From Himantopus leucocephalus (lineage: Eukaryota; Chordata; Aves; Charadriiformes; Recurvirostridae), in contig RSEF01000002.1 of NCBI GenBank assembly GCA_003993805.1, positions 95,063,245-95,127,244 of the forward strand: 64,000 nucleotides of DNA. Direction: 5' to 3'. The position numbers were made by a program, and so were the translations under genes. The notes under the pieces are model-generated. The model did no database searches, was not told the origin of the DNA, and saw only the letters and a list, made by a program, of their open reading frames with translations. Of this stretch, positions 12,181 through 22,501 are shown piece after piece (the stretch's first letter is position 1; the number at the start of each line of letters is the position of its first letter).

Positions 12181-13029
12181 TGACTGACAGCTAGCAGATG
12201 TGTACATGGTATACTCCCAAATAAATGTAACTATTAATGTATTGTTTAAATGCTTTGTTTATGGTTTGCCTATCCTGACATTTTCTGGGTGTAAACTCAA
12301 CTTTTAGGAGTCGTCTTCAGAAAAAAAGGGTAAAATATGTAACCAACAATTAAGTAATGTTTTTAGAAGGAAAAAAATCAGCAGCCTTCCATAGATTTTC
12401 ACAGGTGAAAATACTTAGAAGGAAGTGTATTTTTCATTTGCCTTTTTAGATGCCTTGTTTGCCTTATGATCCTTCCTCTAATGTGGATCTCCAGCCAAAA
12501 GTTACCTGCTTCCCTAACTGCTTTCCCAGCATTTCTAAGCCCTGGTACTTTTCCAGTTCAGTTCTCCCATTCTAAAATATTACTTCTGTTGTTACATATG
12601 CAGAAAAGTAATCTTTCTGATACCAAATGGCAAGCTGTTTTCAGGGATGGCTGTTTAAAACCCAACAGTCCACATTTCACCATCACTTTAAAAAAAAATA
12701 ATTGTTTTGTAAGGAGGTCTTTGTGGTTACTATTTTTGAAACAAACTAGAACATGATAATTTGTATGCTTGTCTTTTTGTTTGCTGATTCTTTGAGTAGT
12801 TATAAAGTTAGCAAAACCCACATTAAAAACTTTAGCTAATGAACTGGTGAAAAACCAAGACTCTCAGAGTAGATAGCTGAGCAGGTGAGCTGAGAGGCCA
12901 AGAAATTGGGTGGTTTGGCAAAGCAGTTTGACGGCTGGAATTTTCAAGAAAAATTAGGAGAAGCTCTGGGATCTAGACATGCAGTCTGTGCAGACAAAGA
13001 TATTCGTCTCCTGTTCTCCCACCCCACAG

Positions 13030-13090
13030 ATGAGTAATCTCTAGTGACGTCAGTGGGCGTTATCCCCATGTCCTAAGGGTAATAGATTGG
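13030..13090. repeat. possible ancient amniote dispersed repeat
   Basis: The stretch TGAGTAATCTCTAGTGACGT followed by CAGTGGGCGTTAT and then GGGTAATAGATTGGGCCC resembles an old repeat seen in reptile and bird genomes (GAGTAGTCCCATTGACTTCA... then ...GGATTGGGCCC). This is from memory. The CRE-like TGACGTCA at 13045-13052 may simply be a mutated TGACTTCA of that repeat. Confidence 0.35.
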
Positions 13091-15725
13091 GCCCCCGTCG
13101 TGTAAGTGATGCCTCATTTTCTCTTGAGCTGGAAAATCATCTGAGTTTCCCTTAAATGTTTCGCAAGGGACCTGAAAGGGTGGAAGAGAGGTTTAGTATT
13201 CCTTTCTAGTTGCGTCACTTGCATGTTTCGCATTTGAACTGTGGAGTACAAACCCAGATTTTGGAATTGTTTAAATGACAACAGAGTTATTGCTTAGCTT
13301 CTCAAATATTTTGGCTGCTCGCATGCTCAGTCAAGCTGCAGTACTCCCCCCAACAAATACACTCTTGGGAGAGCAAATGGCAAAGAACATGAACAGCCCG
13401 AAGTAGAGTGTCAGTGCTTTTGGCAGGGAGGTGCCAGCTGTCATTGGAAACAATTTCAGAATTCGCTGTGAGGATCTTTCTAAGGAAAGCGAGTCTTCAG
13501 AAAGGTTATAAAAGGAATGAAGCCCAGGGCAGCAATTCAGCAGTGTTTACTAATGATGTTTATGCTATTTTATATTGTTAAAAAGGTTAGTTCAAAAACT
13601 ACTTCTGACAAAGTAGTTCCTTGTTCTATATAAAGATATACGCACAATATTTTGGAGAAAGAAAAGTCGTCCTGATTCTTTAGGTTCATGAGCCTTGAGA
13701 GAATTTAATTAAAAAGAAGGAAACAAACCCAGCTTGTGCTCACAGAACATGAAAGCCTAAACATGTGAAACTTTTATGAGTTATGAACATGGGAGCTGTG
13801 CAGTAGGAAACTTCCAAGGAAGTTCTGTAGCTTTCTAGTGGAAATCTAGCACAGAGCTGTTTCGGATGTTTAAAGGCCTGTCCTTTCTTCAAGTAAGCGC
13901 TTGCTTTCATTTAAAAATAAAGAAAGGGAAGGCTGGGAAAGATGGGGAGAAATGACTAGAACAAATGTTAACTTTGCAGATCCCAAGTGGAAGCAACCCA
14001 GATACGGAGTCATTTAAGAGCTGGCTCTTCCACAACCTGCAGCTCTGCCCCATGCAGACGGAGGTGGCAGACTGCCAGCCCTGGCACTTTCAGGGTGACA
14101 TGCCAGGTGGCAATGAATTTAGGGAGGGCTCAGGGCAGCCCATTGCTCCCCCTTGTTCACTGAATGACCTCCTTTGAGAGCAGAAGCCCCCATGTTCAAC
14201 TTGACTCTGCCCTAACTGTCCTACAGTTTTGGCTTGAGTTTACCGGAGTTGGCTCTAAGTAAAGGTATTTCTCTTTGATATTAGTAAAGCAGATCCATAG
14301 TCCATGCATACTGAAGCCTAATAAAATACATCCTGTATTCATAACTGCCTTTCCAGCATTGTTGCAGCAATTCAGATTTAATTTTGGGGTAGGAATGGTT
14401 TGCATGAGAAGAACAAGTACTTCAAAGTACGTGAAGATAAGGGACTGACTTACATAAAAACTAAGCAGTCCACAGTCTGCAGGATAACTGCAGTAGCTTT
14501 TTCATCCCAGTCAGAAACCTCAGAGAAGTACCAGAATGAGAGAGCACTCCAACTGGAACAGCACAAAACAAGTCTTTAATGAAAGCAATTGGAATAACAC
14601 TAAATAAACTGTTTTAATGGAGCTCCAAAGAGATGTGTAAAAGCTGCTAGTAAAGTCAATTGAAGGCCTGTCACGGTGCCTCAGAAGTCCCTTCACAGCC
14701 CTCCTGCTGGCAGCAGTTCAAGTCTCTTTACAGTATATTAGAGGTAAGCGCAGCAGTATTATACCAGGTCCTTTGAAAAACTAATAAAAATGTTCTCCCT
14801 GTGAGAGAAGCCCACTGCTGCTAGGAGAGGAACTGCATGCCCCTCGGTCTGGGAGTCATTTGTTTCTTCAGTTGGGATAAAGAAGGGTCTTTAATAATTC
14901 TCAAAGCCATTGTTAATAGTTGTGTTCCCTGCACTTGTCTCCTAGTAGCAAGAGGCATCCATTAAAATGCGCTGCTCAAAAACAGGTCTTAGCAATACAA
15001 TTCAGTGCCCCGAAAGTCTTTTTTCAAATTCTGCCCTGCATCGGGTAGATTAAATTGCAGCTTATGCTGTATAGCACCGCCTTGCAGGGAGATTGTGCTC
15101 AGCAGTTCTCCTGCAGAAAGCCTTTTTGCTTGGGTGATGGTCTCTTGCCTTGTGAGAATGTGAGCCCGGGTGTAAGGGTATGAGGTGAAGCTCTGGTCCA
15201 TTTTTTGTTGGCACTAAAGCTGTTCCATAGGGAGACTTCTACAGAAATGCAACATGGTGTCATGCAGGGAGCAGTATCTTTCCTCTATGGTGATGGCTGC
15301 CTTGGGAGAGCATAGAATCAGAATTTCTCTTAATGGGTGACCACCTTAAAAATTAACAGTAGATTGCCTCTGCTAAGGAAATTGCTGTTCTCCCTCGCCA
15401 TGTGCCGTGGACCTAAACCCACAGGAAGCTTATCCAAGAGGATTTTGCCAAGGCCCACAAAACTGCCAAAGCAGCATCCAGTCTTCTTTCTCCCTGGTGT
15501 ACTGGACCCAGGTTCTGTAACTGCAAAGGAGATGACCCCAGAACCGGTGAGAACGCAAAAGCTGTTAAAAGTGCACCTGTATACTGAGATTGCATATGTA
15601 TGGCTACACAGTACATAGAATATGAGAAGATTCATGGTGCCATCAAAAGAGAAATTTTGAACTAAAAAATAGAGTTTGCACAGATGAAAAAAGGCCCAAT
15701 TCTCAGAATATTTTAAATAAAATAT

Positions 15726-15960
15726 TCTGAAAAGGATTTTCTTATTAATTTCATTTTCACTTTATCATCCATATTTTACATTTCATTTTGTTTTTACTAT
15801 TCTAATATTTTACAATGCAAAATATTTTTACCTATCGTAATAAATNTCTGAAAAGGATTTTCTTATTAATTTCATTTTCACTTTATCATCTGTATTTTAC
15901 ATTTCGTTTTTAGTATTCTAATATTTTACAATGCAAAATATTTTTACCTATCATAATAAA
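15726..15960 (+). repeat. about 115-bp AT-rich tandem copies around a lone N (probable assembly artefact)
   Basis: Copy one is 15726-15845, the N is 15846, and copy two runs from 15847 to about 15960. The copies differ by a few substitutions and a deletion of about 5 bases in the second copy. As at 7792, a lone N between two copies suggests joined contig ends that were not merged. The higher divergence leaves room for allelic copies or a real tandem duplication. Confidence 0.75.
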
Positions 15961-17417
15961 ATGTTTGATAATTTCCTTGCAAAAACAAAAAGGAATTAAT
16001 ATTTTCTGTTAAATGTTCTAATTCCTATCAGAGCAACATTTCTTTATATGAAGTTGTTCAGATGGGAATATTTCAGGTGGCCCTCTTGACAGATATTTGG
16101 AATGGGTACTGTACCAAAAAAGTGAAAGACCCTTAGAAGAATTATCCCGGTCATCTTAAATAAGGTTTAAATAACCCTTTACGCCATAATCACTGTGTTC
16201 TGTACATGTCATGTTTCTTAGAAAGAAGTTATTTAACATACGGTTCAGAGGCATTGTAAAGAATCACTTTTAAATCCCTCCCTGTAAATCCGTGCTCTGC
16301 TTAATGCCATAAGCATAGCTGCATAGCCTTAGTGGGAAGAAGAAGGATATTAAACAAGCTAATTTTAAGCTTCTCAAAGTTGAATTCTTTTCAATAGAAA
16401 AGAAGTTTGAAGATGAGAGACATTAGGCCAAGCTAAAAGCAAGGATACTTGGATGTGTTATGAGATGTGTAACATGGGAAGTGGATGCTTGTCTGTAATT
16501 ATTCTGCATAACGTCTGACCTGTGTCTGATGGCAGGGGATTAGTGTTTGCAATTCCAGTAAAAAGGCTTATTTTCTAGTGGGGAAAGAAAGACAATGCAG
16601 TGGCTAAAAAGGATGGCAGGTGTTGGATCGCCCAGAGCCCTGCACAACTACAGAATAACTTTCTCACAGGTGCTGGATTAGCAGGATGGGGCTGAGAAGA
16701 GTGAAAAAATCAGTCCCTACAGTAAATGCATTCATCTCGTGGCTGTTGCCGTTTTAGTTTCGAATTTGTATGCACACACAATTCTGTTTAGATCCAGACA
16801 GATGGAGAAAACTTTTAGCTGTCATTTTTGTTACATTTTAGACAATCAAAGTATTTCCCTGTGGCCTCTTCTGCTGCACCCAGCCTAGGATATGGATCAC
16901 TGGTGACACATAAAGATACGTGTCTATGCTGTGTGATTCTATATCTTTGTTTTTACTATCTGCCATAACCAGTAACAAGGAGATTTGTGCAGATGACTAT
17001 CAACAGTTGCTGGAAAAAGAAAAAGAGAGAGAGTAGCCCCAAAGTATTAATAAACCCAGTATCTTCCACAGCAGGCTTCTGATCTCATTTCCTGCTCTCC
17101 GAGTGCACAACATGTAAACTGATTAATGGAGTGGATGGCACTGCCACGGCCTCCCAAGGCCTCCATGGTTTATGTTCATGACAGCTCCTCTCGTAAAGAA
17201 ACAGGGGGTAAGAAAGGGCTAGTAGACATCTGTTGTTTGTGTTTTGTAATGCCTTGAGTGGGAAAGTCGTGCTCCCTTCATTTTACAGTGATGTATAATC
17301 ATTCATTTAATTGTATTATGATGTACTGCTGCGGAGAAGAGAGGCATGAGGTATCTGCACATTTGGAAAATGGGAGATTAAATAATGGGAATAGTTTAAG
17401 GATCTAAATGTACATAC

Positions 17418-17485
17418 CTGCTGATACTGCCTACTGCTTTTGGTCTGCGTGTATTGGCATGTCTGGATCTATATTTCATTGTGAT
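17418..17485 (-). other. candidate internal exon (68 bp), unidentified
   Basis: On the minus strand the acceptor reads CTACTGCCTTTTTTAAG, directly followed by the exon, and the donor is CAGCAG/GTATGT. Only the frame starting at the first base is open; it gives a short basic peptide (ITMKYRSRHANTRRPKAVGS). The other two frames stop within 20 bases. Not recognised. Short exons like this are easily produced by chance. Confidence 0.18.
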
Positions 17486-17557
17486 CTTAAAAAAGGCAGT
17501 AGGATCTTAACATTTATGTGTCTTTAAGAAAAAGTCCCATAGTAGTGATGCAACTGT

Positions 17558-17558
17558 N
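17558..17558. other. lone N, probable contig join
   Basis: A single ambiguous base in unique sequence. Only about five bases (ACTGT) recur on either side, so overlap evidence is weak here. Confidence 0.4.
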
Positions 17559-18084
17559 TTCTTTGACTGTGTTTATCTCAGCATTCAAGGCGACAGGAGG
17601 ACGGTATTGAGCTAAAAACTGACAAGGGGCTGACAGAGAGCAGATCTAGACTGGGCTTTGGAGGTTGTTCTTTGGCTTGTTGCAGCTGGGGTGTAGGATC
17701 CTGCCACCGCACTGCCTGGCACCTGGTGATGACACGTGTTGCAGATGGATACAAACACACCATTACCCTTGTGGTCTGCTAGTGAATGCTAGGTGCCTCT
17801 CTTACTGCACCACTGCAAAAGCTTTCTGTTCTGGCAGCCATTCTTCTGTGAGAAATACTTTTGAGCTTTCCAGAATAATTGGATGGGAGGATTACATGTT
17901 TGAGATGAACTTGGATTTGTTCCATTTGAACTGTAAGGGCAGTGGATATCTAGTGGTCCTATGTTGAAAAGGACCTATTGACTTGTAGCTATTACACAGA
18001 CAAGCCCCTACAAGATAAAATACAAGAGAACTAAAAGAAACTTAGATGATTCATAGGCTCAGGTGATTACTAAGGTGAATTGCT

Positions 18085-18102
18085 AAAAAAAAAAAAAAAA
18101 AA
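18085..18102 (+). repeat. poly(A) run
   Basis: Eighteen consecutive A bases. No retrocopy or target-site duplication is evident around it. Confidence 0.9.
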
Positions 18103-18641
18103 GTGATGGGGCAAACTCATTCCAAATGCACCTTTTAAATGTCTGATCCTGGCAAAGTAGGTGTAAGAGAGTTCCTGCTGTGCTTCCCTCTTCCCTTTGA
18201 TTTTTCCAGCCTCCCTTTCCTCGCAAAGTCTGGACAGGCTGATGTCTTTCCTGCTTGGCTCTTTTGATGCTCATTTCCCTCACACCATTACTTCGGTCAT
18301 TTCAGACTTGAATTATTTCTAAACAAATGCCAAATGCCATGGAAACAAACAGCTCTCATGTAATGGGTTTGACCATTAACCTCTTGTATTAATGCCTTCT
18401 CAGCAGAAGGAATTGAGAACTTCAGCCATCCCAAAGCACTGAAAGGAGGAAAAGACAAGTGTTGAAGGTACTTTTAAATTCTATTCTGCTGACAATAAAC
18501 ACAATATAAAGGGAAAAAGGTCTTTTATCACCTCAACTGAGGATATACCAGAAATGCCAGGTTAGTTGAATCCTGCTTGCTGCTTTCAAAACAGTTGTTT
18601 CCCTAAGGAAAGGTTTTTTTATTCCTCCAGAAACGTTCTAT

Positions 18642-18688
18642 ACTTTTTTCTTTTCTTTTTTTTTTTTCTTTCTTTTTCCTTTTTCTTT
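18642..18688 (+). repeat. T/C-rich (polypyrimidine) tract
   Basis: Runs of T broken by single C bases over about 45 bases. A simple pyrimidine tract; it can look like a splice-acceptor tract but no convincing exon follows. Confidence 0.85.
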
Positions 18689-20330
18689 ATCTGGGTCCAT
18701 CAGATACGCATGAGCAGCGACATCAATTCTCCTGGAATCCCACTGAGTCCCTGTTCATAACTGAGCTCATTTTATTTCTACAGCAGTACTGAATTAAACC
18801 CTCCAGAAGAAAGTTTAAAAACTTACTTCCTAGTGTACTCTATGAAAAGATATCTGTAGGTAGTAAATGTAGTTAAAGCTGTAAGTGCTTGAAGGTTAAT
18901 AACAAATAATCATTAAAGAAAGGATTCAGGAGGAAATGATATGGGCAACCTAAGGTTTACAATCCATAATAAAGACTACAGATGGTGAATGGGAACTTGC
19001 ACTGTAATGTGTATTCTTAGTCTCTTAGAATACTTGACAGAATTTTGCTAAATTGATCAAGTTGATCGACAAAGACTGGTGCCCTTTAGGATTATGAGTT
19101 AAATCATGAAGACATCTTTCAGAGACCAAAGCTCTGTTCTTTGTCTCTGCGCACCTTCCTGCCCCCTTTTTTAGTCTTCACCTGACATTTCTTCTTTTTA
19201 TGTATATTTCATCTGTGAGTGCATTGCAGGTGCTCTGGTTTTTAACCCCTGTCCTTGTTCTTCGTGCAAGAGCAAGAATTTAATCATCTTCTCTCTTCAG
19301 GGGAAGAATACTTGGAAGGCAGAAACATCTTCTGGTTCTGCAGGAGTCAAACAAATCTTGCAAAAGATAGATTCTCTCCATCCAGTTCAGAAATTATTTT
19401 CTATCAAAAAACTGATTAAAAAAAAAAAGTTGTACTGAATTTTCACGAGGAGTGACACGTGTGTCTTGGTGTACTTCAAATCAGTAGTGCCATAGAGTAA
19501 GTTGTCCTCCAAATAAACATCTCAAAGGAGAGGAAAGGCCAATGTAGTGCCTGCTTTCACAACTGTTACGAAGTCTGTGGGTTTGTCTACCTAGATGATT
19601 GCTGTATGTGTTGTCTAAGTAGCCATATATGTATGCGTGTTTAGTGGCTGCAGAAATAAACCTCTGTGGTGCAATTTCTGTTCTTTAAAGCTGGATTAAT
19701 AGGCATCATTGCACGTTTAACTCTGGAGATCAGAATGCAAAATCCAACTTTTCGGATCAGGTTATGAGGCTTCAGCCTCTCCCAGGCCCTTATTTCATCC
19801 CATTAATGAAACCACAGATTTTGAGGCCAGCCTTCTAAATAGCTTTCCCATATCCCAAAGTACTATCAGATCTAGTCTACAACATGTGGCCCCTATGGCC
19901 ATCCTGCATTTTCATCAGTGATCCATGATCATTAGATATTGACTGGTAACTAGGCAGACACGATGGTAAGGAACATTTCTATCTCTTGGCAGTAACCCTT
20001 GATGCAAAGAGGATACAAAAGCCTATGTAGTTTATTGCCTGACATGGCTTTTCTGGAAATACTTAGATTTCTAGAGAAATGTCACTCAGGGGTAGAAATC
20101 TGTAATTTTGATTATTTAACATATTGCTCAGCTATGAGCCACATTTTAATGAAGTGGCTATGGTTTCACATTGTTGTAACAGAAATGTAGCTGAGGAATT
20201 CTGTTAGGTGCCACACAATTAAAATCACTGCTCTGGCTTTTTGCCAACAAGATAAAAAGGATAAGCATAGGAAATGATAAGTTTATACACTGAAAAAATA
20301 AATTCTATATAAAGCACAAGGGTAACATAT

Positions 20331-20335
20331 CATGT
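20331..20335 (+). repeat. target-site duplication, left copy
   Basis: CATGT immediately before the LTR. It is identical to 21070-21074 immediately after it. Confidence 0.9.
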
Positions 20336-20685
20336 TGTCCTGGTTTGAGGTAAAACAACCAATTTCCCATTCAGTAATTTTACGTTGCAGCTAAGCCTCT
20401 TCTAGCTAACTGAACTCTCTGAAATTAATAACATATTGTGGAGACATTGTTTGTTCTCAGAATAAGACCTGCTAGCTGTAATTTATGCCAAGGAATGGTG
20501 TGCAGAGAGGGTCTTGCTTACACTTGTTGCTGTAACACCCAAGGGCAGCTAACTTTGTTATTTGTCCCATTGGAGGGTCAGAAGCAGAAAAGCATAGAGG
20601 GGTCGCACCTGCAGGGAGGAGTGGACAGGACAGGTGACCCAAAATTGACCAGTGGGGTATTCCATCTCATCTGCCTCATGTTTAG

Positions 20686-20692
20686 TATAAAG
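20686..20692 (+). promoter_or_regulatory. TATA-like box in the LTR
   Basis: TATAAAG, about 350 bases into the LTR and 255 bases upstream of the ATTAAA signal, the normal place for the retroviral promoter at the U3/R boundary. Activity today is unknown. Confidence 0.55.
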
Positions 20693-20940
20693 CTGAGGGA
20701 TCAAAGGGTCAGACCTCTTTCTTCAATGGCTGGTGTCCAAGGAGGACTCTGTCTGCCTTTGATCCCGAACCTTGAGTTCCTGAATCCAGATCCGGAATCC
20801 AGCTCCTGTCTGTTGCCAAATCCATTCTGGGACTTTCCCAGTGCTTGTCGGTGATGCATTCATCATCCCAGGACCTTGATACATTTTGTATATATTGTAT
20901 ATATTTCATTAGTTTCTTTTTATTTTATTATTAATATTTC

Positions 20941-20946
20941 ATTAAA
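20941..20946 (+). terminator. poly(A) signal of the LTR
   Basis: ATTAAA within an AT-rich stretch followed by a T/C-rich segment, in the expected R-region position of the LTR. Confidence 0.5.
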
Positions 20947-21069
20947 GTAGTTTAGTTTCTTCTAAACTAGTAAGTCTCTTTCTCTCTCTCCGCCCCTCTC
21001 CTTGGAGAAAAAGGTGAGGGAGAGCATCTGTCGTTCATCTCAGCGGCCAGTCTGGCCCAAACCATGACA

Positions 21070-21074
21070 CATGT
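21070..21074 (+). repeat. target-site duplication, right copy
   Basis: CATGT directly after the LTR's terminal ACA; matches the left copy exactly. Confidence 0.9.
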
Positions 21075-22341
21075 AATTGTTCTACTTTATTTAAATAAAT
21101 GCTGGTTAAAAATTTTGTGTAATAGCAGCAAATACATGAATGCCATGTGAGGAATTAATATTTGGAACTTACACAGCCTTTTTCACTGGTATCTTATTTC
21201 TCACTTTTCATCAAATACTGCTTCAACATACAGATGGGAAACAGAGCGATAGAATTGAGGGTTATAACACTGCCTTTAAAGTGAGTTCTGAGAAGATGTA
21301 CTTTCTTAATAAATACCCTGAGTGAGTACTTTCAGCTTCCACTAGGCACAAACACATAAGCACTCTGCCATTTCACTTTGTCTGTTTTTAGATTATTTTG
21401 ATGTGTGCCTTAGTGCTCTCATAACTCACTCTTTCAGAGTCCCATCTCATTGCTGTTTGGACTGGGAACAACTTTTGGTTGTTTTCCTGTAGTAAACCTA
21501 CTCTAGTGGAAATAATGTGATCTAGGAAGCTTGAGCATCCCCTGCTTTCTGTACAGTATACTTGGAGAGGAAAGAGGAACATGTCTGGGAAGGTACAGAA
21601 TGAAACGAGGCTACAAAGTTGGCAAATAGTGTAATAAATGACCAATTTTTAAATGCATTAAAAATAAGTATTCTTTAATGTAGTATATAATCAACTCATG
21701 GGATTTTCTGTCACAGGATATTACTGAGGCAAATAGTTAGCAAGATTAAAAAAAAAAGGATTAGGCATTTGTATAAATAGTAGTAACACTTGAGGCTTTA
21801 TTGGGTAGACCAAAGATTTATAAGGGTCATGGCAAGTCTGTCTTTTCAGGGCATAAACTGAGAAGAAAGAATCTTCTGCTTCATTGTGTAGCATAGATTA
21901 CAGAGTTAGCCAGAGGCACAGGAATTTGATCTAGTCCAAAGACCCAGTCCTCTGAAGCACCGGCAGATATCAGTGTCACAGACCAGACCATGAACTGGTT
22001 GGGCTAGTTGCTTGCTTAAGTACATCATTCCCTGTAAGAAATGGTTTTGTGACAGAGGGCCTTGGGATGGTTTGAAAGTGTAGAGGCTGGTGGTAGAACA
22101 CCCAGAATTTCTGAGAATCTCTGTCATTCAGTGTTCTTAAATTGACTGCGGTTTTTACTTGGTATCTTTTTGTTGATTGCTGGTGATCACCTGAAAACCT
22201 GGCAAGCAGTAGTTACTGAGAGAATGAGCTGGATCAAGGTGATCCACTATGAGGATGACATGAACCTAAACTCTCTGTGATTCTGTTTTGATGTCATTTT
22301 CTAGATTGCAGAAACTTCCAAGGTCCTGATCAGTTTCTAGC
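21075..22341. other. unique sequence, no recognised gene
   Basis: About 1.3 kb between the solo LTR and the assembly gap. I see only short, unrelated open frames and no repeat. Confidence 0.5.
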
Positions 22342-22441
22342 NNNNNNNNNNNNNNNNNNNNNNNNNNNNNNNNNNNNNNNNNNNNNNNNNNNNNNNNNNN
22401 NNNNNNNNNNNNNNNNNNNNNNNNNNNNNNNNNNNNNNNNN
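22342..22441. other. assembly gap of 100 N
   Basis: Exactly one hundred Ns, a conventional placeholder for a gap of unknown length. The right edge enters CR1 sequence at once, so the missing DNA probably includes the rest of a CR1 copy. Confidence 0.98.
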
Positions 22442-22501
22442 TGGATGGCATCCCTTCCCTCCAGTGTGTTGACAGCTCCACACAGCTTGGTGTTGTCGGC
22501 A
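22442..22501 (-). mobile_element. CR1 fragment at the gap edge
   Basis: About 60 bases (GGATGGCATCCCTTCC, then CCACACAGCTTGGTG) match the same part of CR1 as 398-457 in this window. The minus-strand reading is the ORF2 '[16 protein letters not shown]' region. The copy's 5' truncation lies near 22501 and the rest, towards its 3' tail, would lie inside the N gap. No CR1 appears left of the gap, so the tail end is wholly missing. Confidence 0.88.

Larger units (their letters stand above)
10459..20330. other. unique AT-rich sequence, no recognised gene
   Basis: Nearly 10 kb with no recognisable gene or young repeat. It holds a purine-rich stretch (about 11965-12180), a possible old dispersed repeat (13030-13090), a duplicated AT-rich block around a lone N (15726-15960), a candidate minus-strand exon (17418-17485), a lone N at 17558, an 18-base A run (18085-18102) and a T/C-rich tract (18642-18688). 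The 147-codon open frame at 11489-11932 matches nothing I know. The segment at 15330-15635 is open in several frames on both strands, which argues that those frames are chance. Confidence 0.55.
20336..21069 (+). mobile_element. solo LTR of an endogenous retrovirus, plus orientation
   Basis: The element begins TGTCCTGGTTTGAGG and ends CCCAAACCATGACA, so its termini form the short inverted repeat TGTC/GACA. A perfect 5-bp target-site duplication (CATGT) borders it. Inside, a TATA-like box (TATAAAG, 20686-20692) and an ATTAAA poly(A) signal (20941-20946) lie in the order expected for U3-R-U5. It is 734 bp long. There is no internal gag-pol sequence, so it is the product of recombination between two LTRs. 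The 5-bp duplication would fit an ERVL-like or some ERV1-like families; the exact avian family cannot be named without a search. A 138-codon open frame inside (20438-20854) is spurious. Confidence 0.93.

Noticed and set aside
12787..12886. Plus-strand segment with good acceptor (TTTGAGTAG) and GAGCAG/GTGAGC donor
   Set aside because: Every frame contains a stop before the donor.
15330..15635. Open frames of 67-101 codons on both strands
   Set aside because: Three or more frames are open at once over the same bases, which points to low stop-codon density rather than coding.
18085..18102. Poly(A) run as the tail of a processed pseudogene
   Set aside because: No coding similarity upstream and no flanking target-site duplication seen.
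20438..20854. 138-codon open frame
   Set aside because: Lies entirely inside the solo LTR, whose sequence is noncoding in known families; no domain visible.
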